Positions 42,359 through 53,841 of a stretch of 64,000 nucleotides of DNA are shown piece by piece; positions within the stretch are counted from its first letter, which is position 1, and each line of letters starts with the position of its first letter. Below the pieces are notes generated by a model. The model made no database searches. It was not told the origin of the DNA and saw only the letters and a list, made by a program, of their open reading frames with translations. Source of the stretch: Sphingomonas sp. YR710 (GTDB taxonomy: Bacteria; Pseudomonadota; Alphaproteobacteria; Sphingomonadales; Sphingomonadaceae); assembly GCF_900101455.1 (NCBI RefSeq), contig NZ_FMZJ01000021.1:1-64000 (forward strand). The letters are read 5' to 3'. The position numbers and the translations under genes were made by a program.

Positions 42359-42759
42359 CAGTGCCTCGCCATCGTCAGAAGAATTGGCGCCCAGACCAGA
42401 ACCGTCGCAACGATCGCACCGGCCATGACAGCAATGGCGCCCATGCGGTTGACCCGCAATTCATAACCGGCACCGGTATCCATCACGAAATGGCGCAGGC
42501 CGGAAAAAAGATGTTCGAAGAACGACCAGGTCAACCCAACGGCGACCAGATAGCCGAACCATGATGTCGCCACCTTCAGGAAGGTGGCATATGCTTCTGC
42601 GCCGCTTGCTGCGGCCAAGAGCCACCATATGAAACCCAACCCGCCCGCAACCGCCAAAGCGGCACCGGTCACACGGTGAAGGATCGAAACCGCCATATGC
42701 GGTCCCCATTTCCATATCGTGAGATGCGGCGATAGTGGACGCCCTGGATTGCGCGACAT
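42358..42759 (-). CDS. sdhC: Succinate dehydrogenase cytochrome b556 subunit
   Basis: SdhC (133 residues) has the family N-terminus RPLSPHLTIWKWGPHMAVSI and HRVTG (quinone-site Ser and Arg). Three transmembrane helices follow, and the heme-ligand region HLFSGLRHFVMDTG is at about residues 83-96. It is the first gene of the sdh cluster. The promoter must lie in the 186-base gap shared with the divergent chemoreceptor gene; I could not define it with confidence. Confidence 0.95.
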   Translation of the reverse strand: MSRNPGRPLSPHLTIWKWGPHMAVSILHRVTGAALAVAGGLGFIWWLLAAASGAEAYATFLKVATSWFGYLVAVGLTWSFFEHLFSGLRHFVMDTGAGYELRVNRMGAIAVMAGAIVATVLVWAPILLTMARH

Positions 42760-42945
42760 GATGCCTCCCGTCTGTCGGACCGCCGTTCTTTAGACGAAGC
42801 GCAGCGGCATGCAAGCAGATCGGCAATCACTTGCAACAATCCGAAACGACATCATCGCGAGCGGATCGATAAGATGTCGTTTACCATTGCCCCCTAAGAG
42901 TTTGCGGCGAACGTCGGCTTCATATGAACGGGATGCGCTGCAGCG

Positions 42946-44307
42946 ATGAGCACGGACCTCAACTTCGACCAGAATCTTCTCACCGACGAGATGATCAGGA
43001 GCGTCCTCGCCACCTACGACCCCGCGGGGGATCTGCATCAAAGATTGAGCAGATTATGGGACGTTGCGGGGGATGATCTGATCGCTGATTTGCGCAAGGC
43101 ATGCTCAAAACGGTTATCGATCAATAGCGCCATTTCCCGATATTATGGACGTTTCGCATCCAGCGGAGATGCTATCGACGGCATCATGCTTTTGTGGCGG
43201 GGCATTTTGCAAACCAAGATCGATGCGCAGTGGGTGCGGCGTATCGAGTACCGGACAATCGAATCAAGCGAATACCTTTCAAGCCAATCCGAATTTGCCA
43301 ATTTCAACGGCGCGGTCCTGGCCCTCGTCTGCGAATGGGTTGCCTGCGCATATGCGCATGATTCAGCCTTTGTCGGCGAATCGCTCGGGGCCCTTATCAG
43401 CTGGAACAATATATTCCTCGACGTGACATTCACCCTGGTCGGTGCTGCTGCCCGCGCCGCAACATCGCGCGATCTCGTCAGCGACGGTCACCAGTTCCGT
43501 TCGGAAATTTCGAGCGGGCTGAAAAAAGCGCTCGGCAATTCTCGCAGCCTGCGCGAGCGTACCGGCCTGACGTCGGTCGCAGCGCGTGGCATGCTGGGCA
43601 AGGCTTCCGAAGTCGCCGCAGCCGCCGAGCAATCGGCGCTGGCGATGCGTGAAGCCGCCCACACAGCGGCGGGATTGATCCGGGCAATCGAGGAAAGCCG
43701 AGCCGAAGTCGAAGTGGCGGCACAGATCGCTACCCGCGCAGCCGAACGATCGGTGCACGCCGTGGGCTTGTCCGAAGTATTGTCGGATCACGCCAAGGCG
43801 ATCGAGTCGATCCTGGGTCTCATCCGCGATATCGCCGGACAAACCAATCTGCTCGCCCTCAACGCTACGATCGAAGCCGCACGTGCCGGCGACGCCGGTC
43901 GCGGCTTCGCCGTCGTCGCACAGGAGGTGAAGAGCCTGGCAAGCCAGACCGCACGCGCCACCGACGATATCGCCGCAAAGATCGCGGCGATCCAGGCTGC
44001 CACCCGCCAGACCGTCGACGCCAATGGCGCGATCCGCGACATCGTGGGCGAAGTGCAAAGTTCGGCGCAGCGCATTCGCAAGACGATGGAGACGCAGGCG
44101 CAGACGGTTACGATGATCACCGCGGCCGTTGACGAAACCGCGCTCGCGGCCGATTCGATGTCTTCGACGATCTCGGCCATTCGCTCGGATACCGAAAATG
44201 TTGCGGGCGAGATCGATCAGCTCGAAACCGGCTTTGGCAATGTCGATGGCGAATTGTCGCGGTTGGAAACGATAACCGGCGATTTCGTCAACCGGATCGC
44301 CGCATAA
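42946..44307 (+). CDS. Soluble methyl-accepting chemotaxis protein
   Basis: This 453-residue chemoreceptor has no transmembrane segment. The C-terminal signalling domain (about 200-450) is an Ala-rich coiled coil with the conserved hairpin tip [21 protein letters not shown] (about 295-315) and [15 protein letters not shown], which contacts CheA and CheW. The N-terminal 180 residues are helical (for example [18 protein letters not shown] and [14 protein letters not shown]) and could be a globin-like or other cytosolic sensor fold. I could not find an unambiguous proximal heme histidine, so the domain is left unnamed. No other chemotaxis gene is in the window. It is divergent from sdhC. Confidence 0.87.
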   Translation: MSTDLNFDQNLLTDEMIRSVLATYDPAGDLHQRLSRLWDVAGDDLIADLRKACSKRLSINSAISRYYGRFASSGDAIDGIMLLWRGILQTKIDAQWVRRIEYRTIESSEYLSSQSEFANFNGAVLALVCEWVACAYAHDSAFVGESLGALISWNNIFLDVTFTLVGAAARAATSRDLVSDGHQFRSEISSGLKKALGNSRSLRERTGLTSVAARGMLGKASEVAAAAEQSALAMREAAHTAAGLIRAIEESRAEVEVAAQIATRAAERSVHAVGLSEVLSDHAKAIESILGLIRDIAGQTNLLALNATIEAARAGDAGRGFAVVAQEVKSLASQTARATDDIAAKIAAIQAATRQTVDANGAIRDIVGEVQSSAQRIRKTMETQAQTVTMITAAVDETALAADSMSSTISAIRSDTENVAGEIDQLETGFGNVDGELSRLETITGDFVNRIAA

Positions 44308-44358
44308 AGCCGCATCGCCCCTTTTCCTGACGGCGCGGCAGGCCTATCGCGCGGCGAC

Positions 44359-45069
44359 ATGACCAAACATATATTCGTGACCGGCAGCAGCCGCGGGATC
44401 GGCCGGGCGATCGTTGAGCGCTTCAAGGACGATGATGTGCGCGTGATCGGTCATCGATCGAGCGACGGCGACGAAAACACGATTGCCGGTGATCTGAGCG
44501 ACCCCAGTGCAGCGCGGCGACTATGGGATCAGGCACTATCCCTGCTCGACGGCCGGATCGACGTCTTGATCAACAATGCCGGAATCTTCGAAGCCGCAGC
44601 GCTCGAAGCACCCGACGTCGCCTGGTCGGATAGCTGGACCAAGACCATGCAGGTCAACCTCACATCTGCCGCCGAACTTTGCCGGATGGCCGTGCTGCAT
44701 TATCGCAAGGCCGACGGCGGGCGGATGATCAACATCGCCAGCCGCGCCGCCTATCGCGGCGACAGCCCTTCGCACTGGCATTATGCGGCGTCGAAAGCCG
44801 GCATGATCGGCATGACCAAGACGATCGCGCGCGGCTATGCCGCCGAAAATATCCTGGCATTCGCCATCTGCCCCGGTTTCACGATGACGGGAATGGCGGA
44901 AGATTATCTGGAAAGCCGCGGCGGCGACGCACTGCTCGCCGATATCCCGCTCGGCCGTGTAGCCCTGCCGGAGGAGATTGCCGAAGCCGCGCGTTTTCTG
45001 GCGTTGAGCGCTCCGCCATCGATGACGGGCTCGGTGATCGACATTAATGGAGCCAGCTATGTTCGCTGA
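44359..45069 (+). CDS. SDR-family oxidoreductase
   Basis: This 236-residue classical SDR has the cofactor motif FVTGSSRGIGRAI (about 6-18), NNAG (about 73-76), catalytic Ser in NIASRAAY, and Tyr-Lys in YAASKAG (about 143-149). Arg and Ser/His residues after the first beta strand (VIGHRSSDG) suggest NADP preference. The substrate is unknown. The downstream prmA ribosome-binding site and start lie inside its last codons, so prmA is probably translationally coupled to it. Confidence 0.88.
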   Translation: MTKHIFVTGSSRGIGRAIVERFKDDDVRVIGHRSSDGDENTIAGDLSDPSAARRLWDQALSLLDGRIDVLINNAGIFEAAALEAPDVAWSDSWTKTMQVNLTSAAELCRMAVLHYRKADGGRMINIASRAAYRGDSPSHWHYAASKAGMIGMTKTIARGYAAENILAFAICPGFTMTGMAEDYLESRGGDALLADIPLGRVALPEEIAEAARFLALSAPPSMTGSVIDINGASYVR

Positions 45070-46030
45070 TGAACCCAAGGGTGACGGCATAACCGGCTTC
45101 CCTTTCGACGCGGCCCGAGAAGGCAGCTGGAAGATCAGTCTGCCGTGCACCAAGGCCGAGGCCGAGCAGCTTGCGGGCGACATTCCCTCCATTGCCCTGC
45201 TCGATCCGCAGCCGACGCTGATGACCAGCGAACCGGATCCCGCACAACCCGACGTGTGGCAGCTTGACGTCTATGTCGAAGGAGCGCCCGATGCGACACT
45301 GATCGAGATCGTGCGCGGCCTGGTGCCCAGCGCCCGCGGGCAGGACCCTGTCGTCGAGCATATCGCCGAGGCGGATTGGGTCACTTTATCGCAGTCCGGG
45401 CTTGAGCCGATCCGCGCGGGCCGATTCTTCGTGCATACGCCCGTCAATGCGGACCATGTCCCCAACGGCCTGATCGGTTTCACGATCGATGCGGGCCGCG
45501 CATTCGGAACGGGCCATCATGAGACGACAACCGGCTGCCTCGAAATGCTCGACCGGCTGAAAAGCGCCGGGCGCCGGTTCGCCGATATTGCCGATATCGG
45601 CACCGGCACCGGCCTGCTGGCATTTGCCGCACGCGCCTTGTGGCCGGCCGCACAGGTGATCGCCTCGGACATCGATCCGGTCTCGATCGACGTGACGGCG
45701 GAAAATGCCGCGGTCAATTCGGTGCCGCTGGGGCGTGGCCGGGGCAAGGTGGAACTGGTTGTGGCCGCAGGCCTCGCGCATCGGCGACTCAAGACGCGCG
45801 CGCCCTATGACCTGTTGATCGCAAACATCCTGGCAGGCCCGCTGATCGAGCTCGCACCGATCTTTGCCGGCGCAATCCTCCCAGGCGGCTCACTGATCCT
45901 GGCTGGCCTGCTCGACACACAGGCCGACACCGTCGCGGCGGCTTATCGACGTCAGGGCATGTGGCTGGCGGACCGCCGCGACCGCGGCGACTGGCCCACC
46001 CTGCGGATGGTTAGGCGGCGGCGTCATTAG
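45059..46030 (+). CDS. prmA: Ribosomal protein L11 methyltransferase
   Basis: PrmA trimethylates lysines and the N-terminus of L11. I prefer ATG 45059 (323 residues) because GGAG lies 6 bases before it; ATG 45047 would add four residues. The N-terminal substrate-recognition domain has LEPIRAGRFFVHTP. The methyltransferase domain shows GFTIDAGRAFGTGHHETT, SAM motif I DIGTGTGLLAFAAR (about 180-193), and the catalytic-loop motif LLIANILAGPL (about 255-265). The end of the gene overlaps the convergent histidine kinase gene by 4 bases. Confidence 0.93.
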   Translation: MFADEPKGDGITGFPFDAAREGSWKISLPCTKAEAEQLAGDIPSIALLDPQPTLMTSEPDPAQPDVWQLDVYVEGAPDATLIEIVRGLVPSARGQDPVVEHIAEADWVTLSQSGLEPIRAGRFFVHTPVNADHVPNGLIGFTIDAGRAFGTGHHETTTGCLEMLDRLKSAGRRFADIADIGTGTGLLAFAARALWPAAQVIASDIDPVSIDVTAENAAVNSVPLGRGRGKVELVVAAGLAHRRLKTRAPYDLLIANILAGPLIELAPIFAGAILPGGSLILAGLLDTQADTVAAAYRRQGMWLADRRDRGDWPTLRMVRRRRH

Positions 46031-47940
46031 GAGCGAACGCCGGTGGCAGGTCCGACCGGCAACGGCCGATTGACGCCCCCGCCATCGAGCACGTCGCGGA
46101 CCTTCATCGCGAGCTGCTGAACACTGAACGGCTTGGGCAGGAAGGCCACCCCGGCGTCGAGCATACCGTTGTGGACAACAGCGTTGCGGGTGTAGCCCGT
46201 CGTGAAGAGGACTTTCAGTTCGGGTACCAGCGCCCTCGCAGAATCGGCCAGCTGCCGGCCATTCATTTCGGGCATCATGATATCGGTGAACAGCATCGAA
46301 ATCTGCGGCTGATCGGCCAGCAGCCTCAGCGCCGCAGCGCCGTTTGGCGCCGACAGGACGACATAACCGAGCTCACGCAACGCATCGACCGAGAAATGCC
46401 GCACGCGACTTTCATCCTCGACGACCAGAATCACCTCGCCAGGCCGAGCCTCGGGCGCGATGCGATCGTTGAGCGCGGCGACTTGCGGCTCGACGGCCTC
46501 GCCCGTACCGCGCGGCAGATAGAGCTTGACGGTCGTCCCCTGCCCGACCTCCGAATAGATCGCTACATGGCCGCCAGTCTGCTTCATGAACCCGAAAATC
46601 TGGCTCAGCCCAAGCCCCGTACCGCGCCCGACCGGCTTGGTCGTGAAAAAGGGTTCGAAAGCCTTCGCTATCACCTCCGGCGTCATGCCCGTGCCGGTAT
46701 CGCTGACGCTGATCATCACATATTGACCAGGCGAGACGTCCGCACGATCGCGACAATATTCGTCGTCGAGATAGGCATTCGCCGTCTCGATCGTCATGCG
46801 CCCGCCACCATCCATCGCGTCGCGTGCATTGATCGCCAGGTTGACCAGTGTATTTTCGAGCTGACCGGGATCCGCCATCGTCCGCCACAGCCCGCCCGCA
46901 AGCACCGTCTCGACCAGAAACTGCTCGCCCATAGTGCGTCGCAGCAATTCGGACATGCCCGAAACCAGTTTGTTCACATCGAGTGTCAGCGGCGCCAACG
47001 GCTGCTGGCGCGAGAAAGCCAGCAACCTGGCCGTTAACGAAGCGGCGCGCTCGGCTCCCTCATAGGCGTTGGCGATACAGCGCTCGAGCTTCTCCGGGTC
47101 CCCGCGTAGCCGGCGCTTGGCAAGATCAAGGCTACCGATGACGATCGCCAGCATATTATTGAAATCATGTGCAATTCCTCCGGTGAGCTGGCCGATGGAT
47201 TCCATCTTCTGCATTTGCCTGACCTGCGCCTCGACACGCTCGCGGCGATTGATCTGATCCCGCATGGCCGCACCGGCTGCCAGCGCCTCGTCGCGCGCCA
47301 AGGTCAGTTCGCGTTCGCGACGACGCGCATCGCGCAGGACGAGCGCCGCAACCAATAGAGCCGCGACTACCGTCAACAACAGCGCGACACCCGTCCCCAG
47401 CACGATCCGATCGGTGGCTTTACGGCGGATGACCAGCAACCGATCCTCTTCCAATTTCATCCTGTGCATGATCGCCAGCGCATTGTTCATCAGCCGGGCA
47501 CCTGTGCCGGCCTCGATCTGCGCGATCGCATTTCGCTTGGCGGCCAGATCGATCGGCGATGTCGTAGCCAGCGCGAACCGCGCCTTGGCTGTCAATGCCT
47601 CCCGCAGCTGGAGGATATTTGCACGCTGCCTGGGATTGTCGGAAACTTCGGCGGCAAGGGTGTCGACGGCCGGCCCGAGTCCCGCCACGAGACCGGCCAA
47701 TTCTGTCTTCATGCGCGGGTTGCCCGTGAGCAGATATCCGCGATTGTCCGACTCTATCGCCCGCACATGCTCGATGAGTTGCCCGACTGTGACCTGAACA
47801 TTCAACGAATGCTGAACCCAATGGTTCGATCGCGTCTCGGCCCGGATCAGGAATAACGCGGTCACTGTTGCCAGCGTTGCCAGTGACAGCCCGGCCACCG
47901 GGAAAAAGGCTGTCCTATGTATCGCCCCGCCCATCCGCAT
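46027..47940 (-). CDS. Hybrid sensor histidine kinase with CHASE3 domain and C-terminal receiver
   Basis: This 637-residue protein has a TM helix (about 11-32), a periplasmic CHASE3-like domain (about 35-175; NVQVTVGQLIEHV, ESDNRGYLLTGNP), and a second TM helix (about 178-202). The HisKA domain carries H258 in GGIAHDFNNML. The HATPase_c region shows NLAINARDAM, SDTGTGM, EPFFTTKPVGRGTGLGLS. The receiver domain carries D553 in LLFTDIMMPEMNG. It can autophosphorylate and relay internally, but no partner response regulator or phosphotransferase is nearby, so the output is unknown. It lies on the same strand as ligA, 90 bases away. Confidence 0.92.
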   Translation of the reverse strand: MRMGGAIHRTAFFPVAGLSLATLATVTALFLIRAETRSNHWVQHSLNVQVTVGQLIEHVRAIESDNRGYLLTGNPRMKTELAGLVAGLGPAVDTLAAEVSDNPRQRANILQLREALTAKARFALATTSPIDLAAKRNAIAQIEAGTGARLMNNALAIMHRMKLEEDRLLVIRRKATDRIVLGTGVALLLTVVAALLVAALVLRDARRRERELTLARDEALAAGAAMRDQINRRERVEAQVRQMQKMESIGQLTGGIAHDFNNMLAIVIGSLDLAKRRLRGDPEKLERCIANAYEGAERAASLTARLLAFSRQQPLAPLTLDVNKLVSGMSELLRRTMGEQFLVETVLAGGLWRTMADPGQLENTLVNLAINARDAMDGGGRMTIETANAYLDDEYCRDRADVSPGQYVMISVSDTGTGMTPEVIAKAFEPFFTTKPVGRGTGLGLSQIFGFMKQTGGHVAIYSEVGQGTTVKLYLPRGTGEAVEPQVAALNDRIAPEARPGEVILVVEDESRVRHFSVDALRELGYVVLSAPNGAAALRLLADQPQISMLFTDIMMPEMNGRQLADSARALVPELKVLFTTGYTRNAVVHNGMLDAGVAFLPKPFSVQQLAMKVRDVLDGGGVNRPLPVGPATGVRS

Positions 47941-48030
47941 TGCAGCACAATAGGCATGAAGACGATCAACGCAATTCGAAATCGAAGCCCGTTTGGACAG
48001 AATTTTGCCAAATGACAGGATAGCTATTTG

Positions 48031-50190
<2,160 letters not shown>

Positions 50191-50197
50191 TTAATCA

Positions 50198-50288
50198 TCA
50201 TTCCCGCGTACGCGGGAACCCACGGATGCGGCACGTTCGACCTCTTGCAATCCGTGTCGATGGGTTCCCGCTTTCGCGAGGGTGACGA
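50198..50288. repeat. Intergenic palindromic element, copy B
   Basis: This is a second copy of the 30061-30156 element. The left arm TCATTCCCGCGTACGCGGGA continues into ACCCA (to 50222). The right arm (50261-50288) is TGGGTTCCCGCTTTCGCG then AGGGTGACGA. The arms have diverged by several bases, but an inner stem CACGGAT/ATCCGTG keeps the fold. It lies between the divergent ligA and metallo-hydrolase genes, so it may overlap their promoters. Confidence 0.85.
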
Positions 50289-50360
50289 ATGGTTCCAGGT
50301 CTGGTTCTGTCTCTAGCAAAGCCCGAACGGAAGTGCGACGATCGGATCGAAGGGGAAATC

Positions 50361-51314
50361 ATGCGCAAACTCCTGCTCCTCGCCATGCTGTTGCTCGGCA
50401 CCAACGCGGCCAACGCCGCCCCCACCATGCTCGTCCATCTGCTCGGCACCGGCGGCCCCGAACTCACGCCCGATCGTCAGGGCTACGCCACCCTGATCGA
50501 GGCGCCCGACGAACTGCTGCTGTTCGATGCCGGCCGCGGCGTGATGCAACAGATCTACGAGCAGGGTATCAACCCCAAATGGGTGACACGGATATTCCTG
50601 ACCCACCTCCACAGCGATCATATCGCGGGCCTGCCCGATCTGTGGATGACGCCATGGTTCCTGCTCGGCCGCACCGCCCCGCTCGAAATCTGGGGACCGC
50701 CCGGCACCCACAAGATGATCGCCGGCATGCGTGCGATGTATGGACATGACATCGACAGTCGGGTTGACAGGTTCAACACGATCTGGGGGCTCGAAGTGAC
50801 GGTGCACGAGATCGTACCGGGCAAGGTCTATGAGCGCGCCGGGCTGGTCGTCACCGCGTTCGCCGTGAAGCATGCCGACGGCGATCCGGCGTTCGGCTAT
50901 CGCATCGATCGCGCGGGGCACAGCGTCGTCCTCTCGGGCGATACCACACTGACACCGAATTTGGTGACGGCCGCGAAGGGCGCTGACCTGCTCGTGCAAA
51001 ATGTCATCGCCTTCAGCCCGCGCCTCACCAGCCGCCCGGAGATGCAGATGGTACTGGCCAAGCTCACCACCCCCGAACAGGCGGCCGAGTTACTGAAAGA
51101 AGCGCAGCCGAAGCTCGCCATCTTTTCACATATCGTGAAGAAGGAACTGCCCGGCCGCACAGGCGACGACGCGATCATCGCACGGGTTCGGCTGGCCGGC
51201 TATGCGGGGCCCGTCCAGATCGGCCACGACCGCGAAGTGGTGTCAATCGACGATAAAGTGACAGTAAGCCCGCCGCCCTCGACAGTGGGCTTACCCGAAC
51301 TGGATGGCAAATAG
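50361..51314 (+). CDS. Exported metallo-beta-lactamase-fold hydrolase
   Basis: The 317-residue product starts at ATG 50361 after AAGGGGAAATC. It has a signal peptide (about 1-19, ANA/A cleavage). The zinc motif is THLHSDHIAG (H82, H84, D86, H87), with a later metal aspartate in VLSGDTTLTPN and a histidine in LAIFSHIVK. The overall layout (LLGTGGPELTPDRQGYATLI) resembles RNase Z/arylsulfatase-type MBL proteins, but the signal peptide points to a periplasmic hydrolase. Substrate is unknown. The gene appears monocistronic. Confidence 0.85.
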   Translation: MRKLLLLAMLLLGTNAANAAPTMLVHLLGTGGPELTPDRQGYATLIEAPDELLLFDAGRGVMQQIYEQGINPKWVTRIFLTHLHSDHIAGLPDLWMTPWFLLGRTAPLEIWGPPGTHKMIAGMRAMYGHDIDSRVDRFNTIWGLEVTVHEIVPGKVYERAGLVVTAFAVKHADGDPAFGYRIDRAGHSVVLSGDTTLTPNLVTAAKGADLLVQNVIAFSPRLTSRPEMQMVLAKLTTPEQAAELLKEAQPKLAIFSHIVKKELPGRTGDDAIIARVRLAGYAGPVQIGHDREVVSIDDKVTVSPPPSTVGLPELDGK

Positions 51315-51418
51315 GGGCTTCCCAGCCGGGCGGCCTGCCTTCTCACGTCGCCGCGAACCGCTTCCAGTGCTGCTTTACCCTGCTTGCGCGTCCAGTCATT
51401 CTCCCGCAAAATCACCGC

Positions 51419-51715
51419 ATGAAACGGTCCATCGCCCTGGAGAAGCTAAAGCCCATGGAGACGGCCCTGCGCGCCCAAGGCATATCAGCGCTTTACCTGT
51501 TTGGCTCGGTCGCTCGCGATGTGGCGCGCGATGACTCCGATATCGATCTGTTGTTCGAGGTGTTACCACAGCGGCGATTCAGCCTGTTCGATCAGGCCGG
51601 CCTGCAGGTTGACCTTTCGGAAGCGCTGCAGACCCACGTCGATTTCGTCCCCCGTATGGCATTGAGGCCAAGAATGCGGGAGCGCGTCGAGGCCGAGATG
51701 GTCAGGGTTTTCTGA
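51419..51715 (+). CDS. mntA: MntA-type nucleotidyltransferase antitoxin
   Basis: This 98-residue minimal nucleotidyltransferase has the active-site motif LFGSVARDVARDDSDIDLL, with G29-S30 and D41, D43 as metal ligands. In characterised MntA-HepT modules this antitoxin transfers AMP onto a tyrosine of the HepT toxin and neutralises it. The stop overlaps the toxin ATG (TGATG), the usual coupled arrangement. A truly inactive homologue would lose the aspartates, but both are present here. Confidence 0.88.
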   Translation: MKRSIALEKLKPMETALRAQGISALYLFGSVARDVARDDSDIDLLFEVLPQRRFSLFDQAGLQVDLSEALQTHVDFVPRMALRPRMRERVEAEMVRVF

Positions 51716-52077
51716 TGGGTCAAGGGGCCGGCGATCTGCTGGATCAACTCAACATCCTCCTCGATCGCGTCGAGCAAACGCTGCGCGGCAAGACGTTCGA
51801 GAATCTGCTGCGTGATCAGGATGCGCTGGATGCCATCACGTATCGCCTCTCCATGATCGGCGAGACCTGCAAGAAACTGCCCGACGGCCTCAAAGCGCGT
51901 TACCCGGCGTTGCCATGGAAACAGATGACGGGATTTCGCAACATCGCCAGCCATGACTATCTCTCGGTCGTTCCAGCCTTCGTATGGGCGGCGGCGCAGG
52001 AACTCGCGCCGATACGCGCCATGTGCGATGCTGAGCTAGCGCGCTTGGACGGAAGGAATGAGCCGCAGCCTGAATAA
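51715..52077 (+). CDS. hepT: HepT-type HEPN ribonuclease toxin
   Basis: This 120-residue helical protein of the DUF86/HepT family has the HEPN catalytic motif R-x4-H-x-Y in FRNIASHDYLS (R75, H80, Y82). The tyrosine of this motif is the reported AMPylation target in the Shewanella pair. Other family features are RLSMIGETCKKLP and LPWKQMTG. It starts inside the mntA stop. The predicted activity is RNA cleavage when freed from MntA. The gene is convergent with recN, 53 bases away. Confidence 0.9.
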   Translation: MGQGAGDLLDQLNILLDRVEQTLRGKTFENLLRDQDALDAITYRLSMIGETCKKLPDGLKARYPALPWKQMTGFRNIASHDYLSVVPAFVWAAAQELAPIRAMCDAELARLDGRNEPQPE

Positions 52078-52130
52078 TCTGAGAGGCGTGAAACAGCCGA
52101 TCAACCCGACAACTTCCAAGCCCGCACGCT

Positions 52131-53792
52131 TCACGCCGTCTCCAGCAACCTTGCCGCCTGCGCGCGTGCCTCGGCCGTCACTTCAGCGCCCGATAGCATC
52201 CGGGCAATCTCCTCGCGGCGCTCGCCGGCGTCAAGCGGGCGGACGCCGGTACGGGTGACGAGGCCGTCATGGCTCTTGGCGATCAGCCAGTGATTGGTGC
52301 CACGTGCGGCGACCTGCGGGCTGTGCGTCACGACCAGCACCTGCGCCCGGGTGGACAGGCGTGCCAATCGTTCGCCGATCGCGCTGGCCACCGCGCCGCC
52401 CACGCCGCGATCGATTTCGTCGAAGACCATCGTCGCGGCGCCCCCCTCGTCCGCCAAAGCGACCTTGAGGGCGAGGATGAAGCGCGAAAGTTCGCCGCCG
52501 CTGGCGATTTTGATCAGCGGCGCGAACGGCGCACCCGGATTGGTGGAGATTTCGAATTCGACGCGATCACGACCACCCGCAGCCCATTGCGTTTCGGGTA
52601 GCGGATCGACGACGGTGCGGAAGCGCGCAGCGTCGAGCTTGAGCGGCGCCAGTTCTCCGGCCACGGCGGCATCGAGCCGCGCCGCCGCAGCCCGCCGCGC
52701 ATCACTGAGCGCCTCGGCGAGATCGAGATAGGTTTGGCGTGTCGCGCGCGCGCCAACCTCAAGCCTGGCCATGCCGGCGTCACCGTCGACGATCAGCGCC
52801 AGCCGCGCTGCCAACTCGTCGCGCAGATCCGCCAACGCATCGGCATCTACCCGATGCTTGCGGGCAAGCGCACGCAGCTCGAATAGCCGGGTTTCGACCG
52901 ACTCCAGCCGCGCCGGATCGAAACTCAACGCCTGAGCGGCGGCGGCGAGATGGTCCTCCGCTTCGGACGCTTCGATCACCGCGCGGTCGAGCGCGGCCAG
53001 CGCCTCGGTAAGTGAAGGGTGCTCGCCCGCGATTCGGTCGAGCCGCCGCGCCGCCTGCCGGAGCGCTGCCAGCCCGCCCTCCGATCCATCGAGATGCGCG
53101 GACACCGAGATCAGATCCTCGGCGAGCCGTGCACCCTTCTGCATGTCCGAACGTTCCGCGGCGAGCGTCGCCTCCTCGCCGGGCTCAGGCGCAAAGCCGG
53201 TCAGCTCGGCGACCGCATGATCGAGCCATTCGCGATCGCGCGCGGCGGTTGCAAGATCGGTACGGGCCCTTTCCAGCGCGGCCTCGGCCTCCCGCCACGC
53301 CCGCCAGGCATCGCCGACGGCACGCGCATCGAGGCGGCCAAATGCATCGAGCAACGCGCGATGGCCGCGCGGATTGAGCAGGCCGCGATCGTCATGCTGT
53401 CCGTGAATCTCGACCAGCATCGCACCAAGCTCGCGCAGCAGCCCGGCCGAAGCCGGCTGATCGTTGACGAACGCGCGGCTGCCGCCATCGGCCTTGACGA
53501 TGCGGCGGATGATCAAAGGCTCGCCGGGTTCGATATCGAGCCCGTTTTCAGCCAGCAGGCCCGCCGCCCGGTGATCCATGAACAGTTCGAAGCTGGCGGT
53601 GACCACGGCCTGCGCCGCACCGTTGCGAACAAGGCCGCTATCGGCGCGCGCACCGAGCGCCAGTCCCAGTGCATCAAGCAGGATCGATTTTCCCGCGCCG
53701 GTTTCACCGGTCAGCGTGCCGAGGCCCGATCCGAATTCGAGGTCGAGCGCCTCGATCAGAACGACATCACGAATGGCGAGTGCGGTCAGCAT
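52131..53792 (-). CDS. recN: DNA repair protein RecN
   Basis: RecN (553 residues) is an SMC-like ATPase for double-strand-break repair. The N-terminal half has Walker A TGETGAGKSILL (K35) and the VLIEALDLEFGSGL start typical of RecN. The middle is a shorter coiled coil than SMC (about 150-370, Ala/Arg/Glu-rich). The C-terminal half has the signature ASGGELSRFILAL (about 430-442), Walker B MVFDEIDRGVGG and the H-loop VTHSPQVAARG. bamD lies 49 bases upstream on the same strand, a common neighbour in alphaproteobacteria. Confidence 0.96.
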   Translation of the reverse strand: MLTALAIRDVVLIEALDLEFGSGLGTLTGETGAGKSILLDALGLALGARADSGLVRNGAAQAVVTASFELFMDHRAAGLLAENGLDIEPGEPLIIRRIVKADGGSRAFVNDQPASAGLLRELGAMLVEIHGQHDDRGLLNPRGHRALLDAFGRLDARAVGDAWRAWREAEAALERARTDLATAARDREWLDHAVAELTGFAPEPGEEATLAAERSDMQKGARLAEDLISVSAHLDGSEGGLAALRQAARRLDRIAGEHPSLTEALAALDRAVIEASEAEDHLAAAAQALSFDPARLESVETRLFELRALARKHRVDADALADLRDELAARLALIVDGDAGMARLEVGARATRQTYLDLAEALSDARRAAAARLDAAVAGELAPLKLDAARFRTVVDPLPETQWAAGGRDRVEFEISTNPGAPFAPLIKIASGGELSRFILALKVALADEGGAATMVFDEIDRGVGGAVASAIGERLARLSTRAQVLVVTHSPQVAARGTNHWLIAKSHDGLVTRTGVRPLDAGERREEIARMLSGAEVTAEARAQAARLLETA

Positions 53793-53841
53793 CGCATGCT
53801 GTGTAGAGCAGGCTCTACGCCCACGCCAACCGCCGATTCTC

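Noticed and set aside
42946-43500. Globin-coupled sensor domain in the soluble chemoreceptor
   Set aside because: The helical N-terminus is suggestive, but no convincing proximal histidine with globin context could be placed, so the domain is left unnamed.
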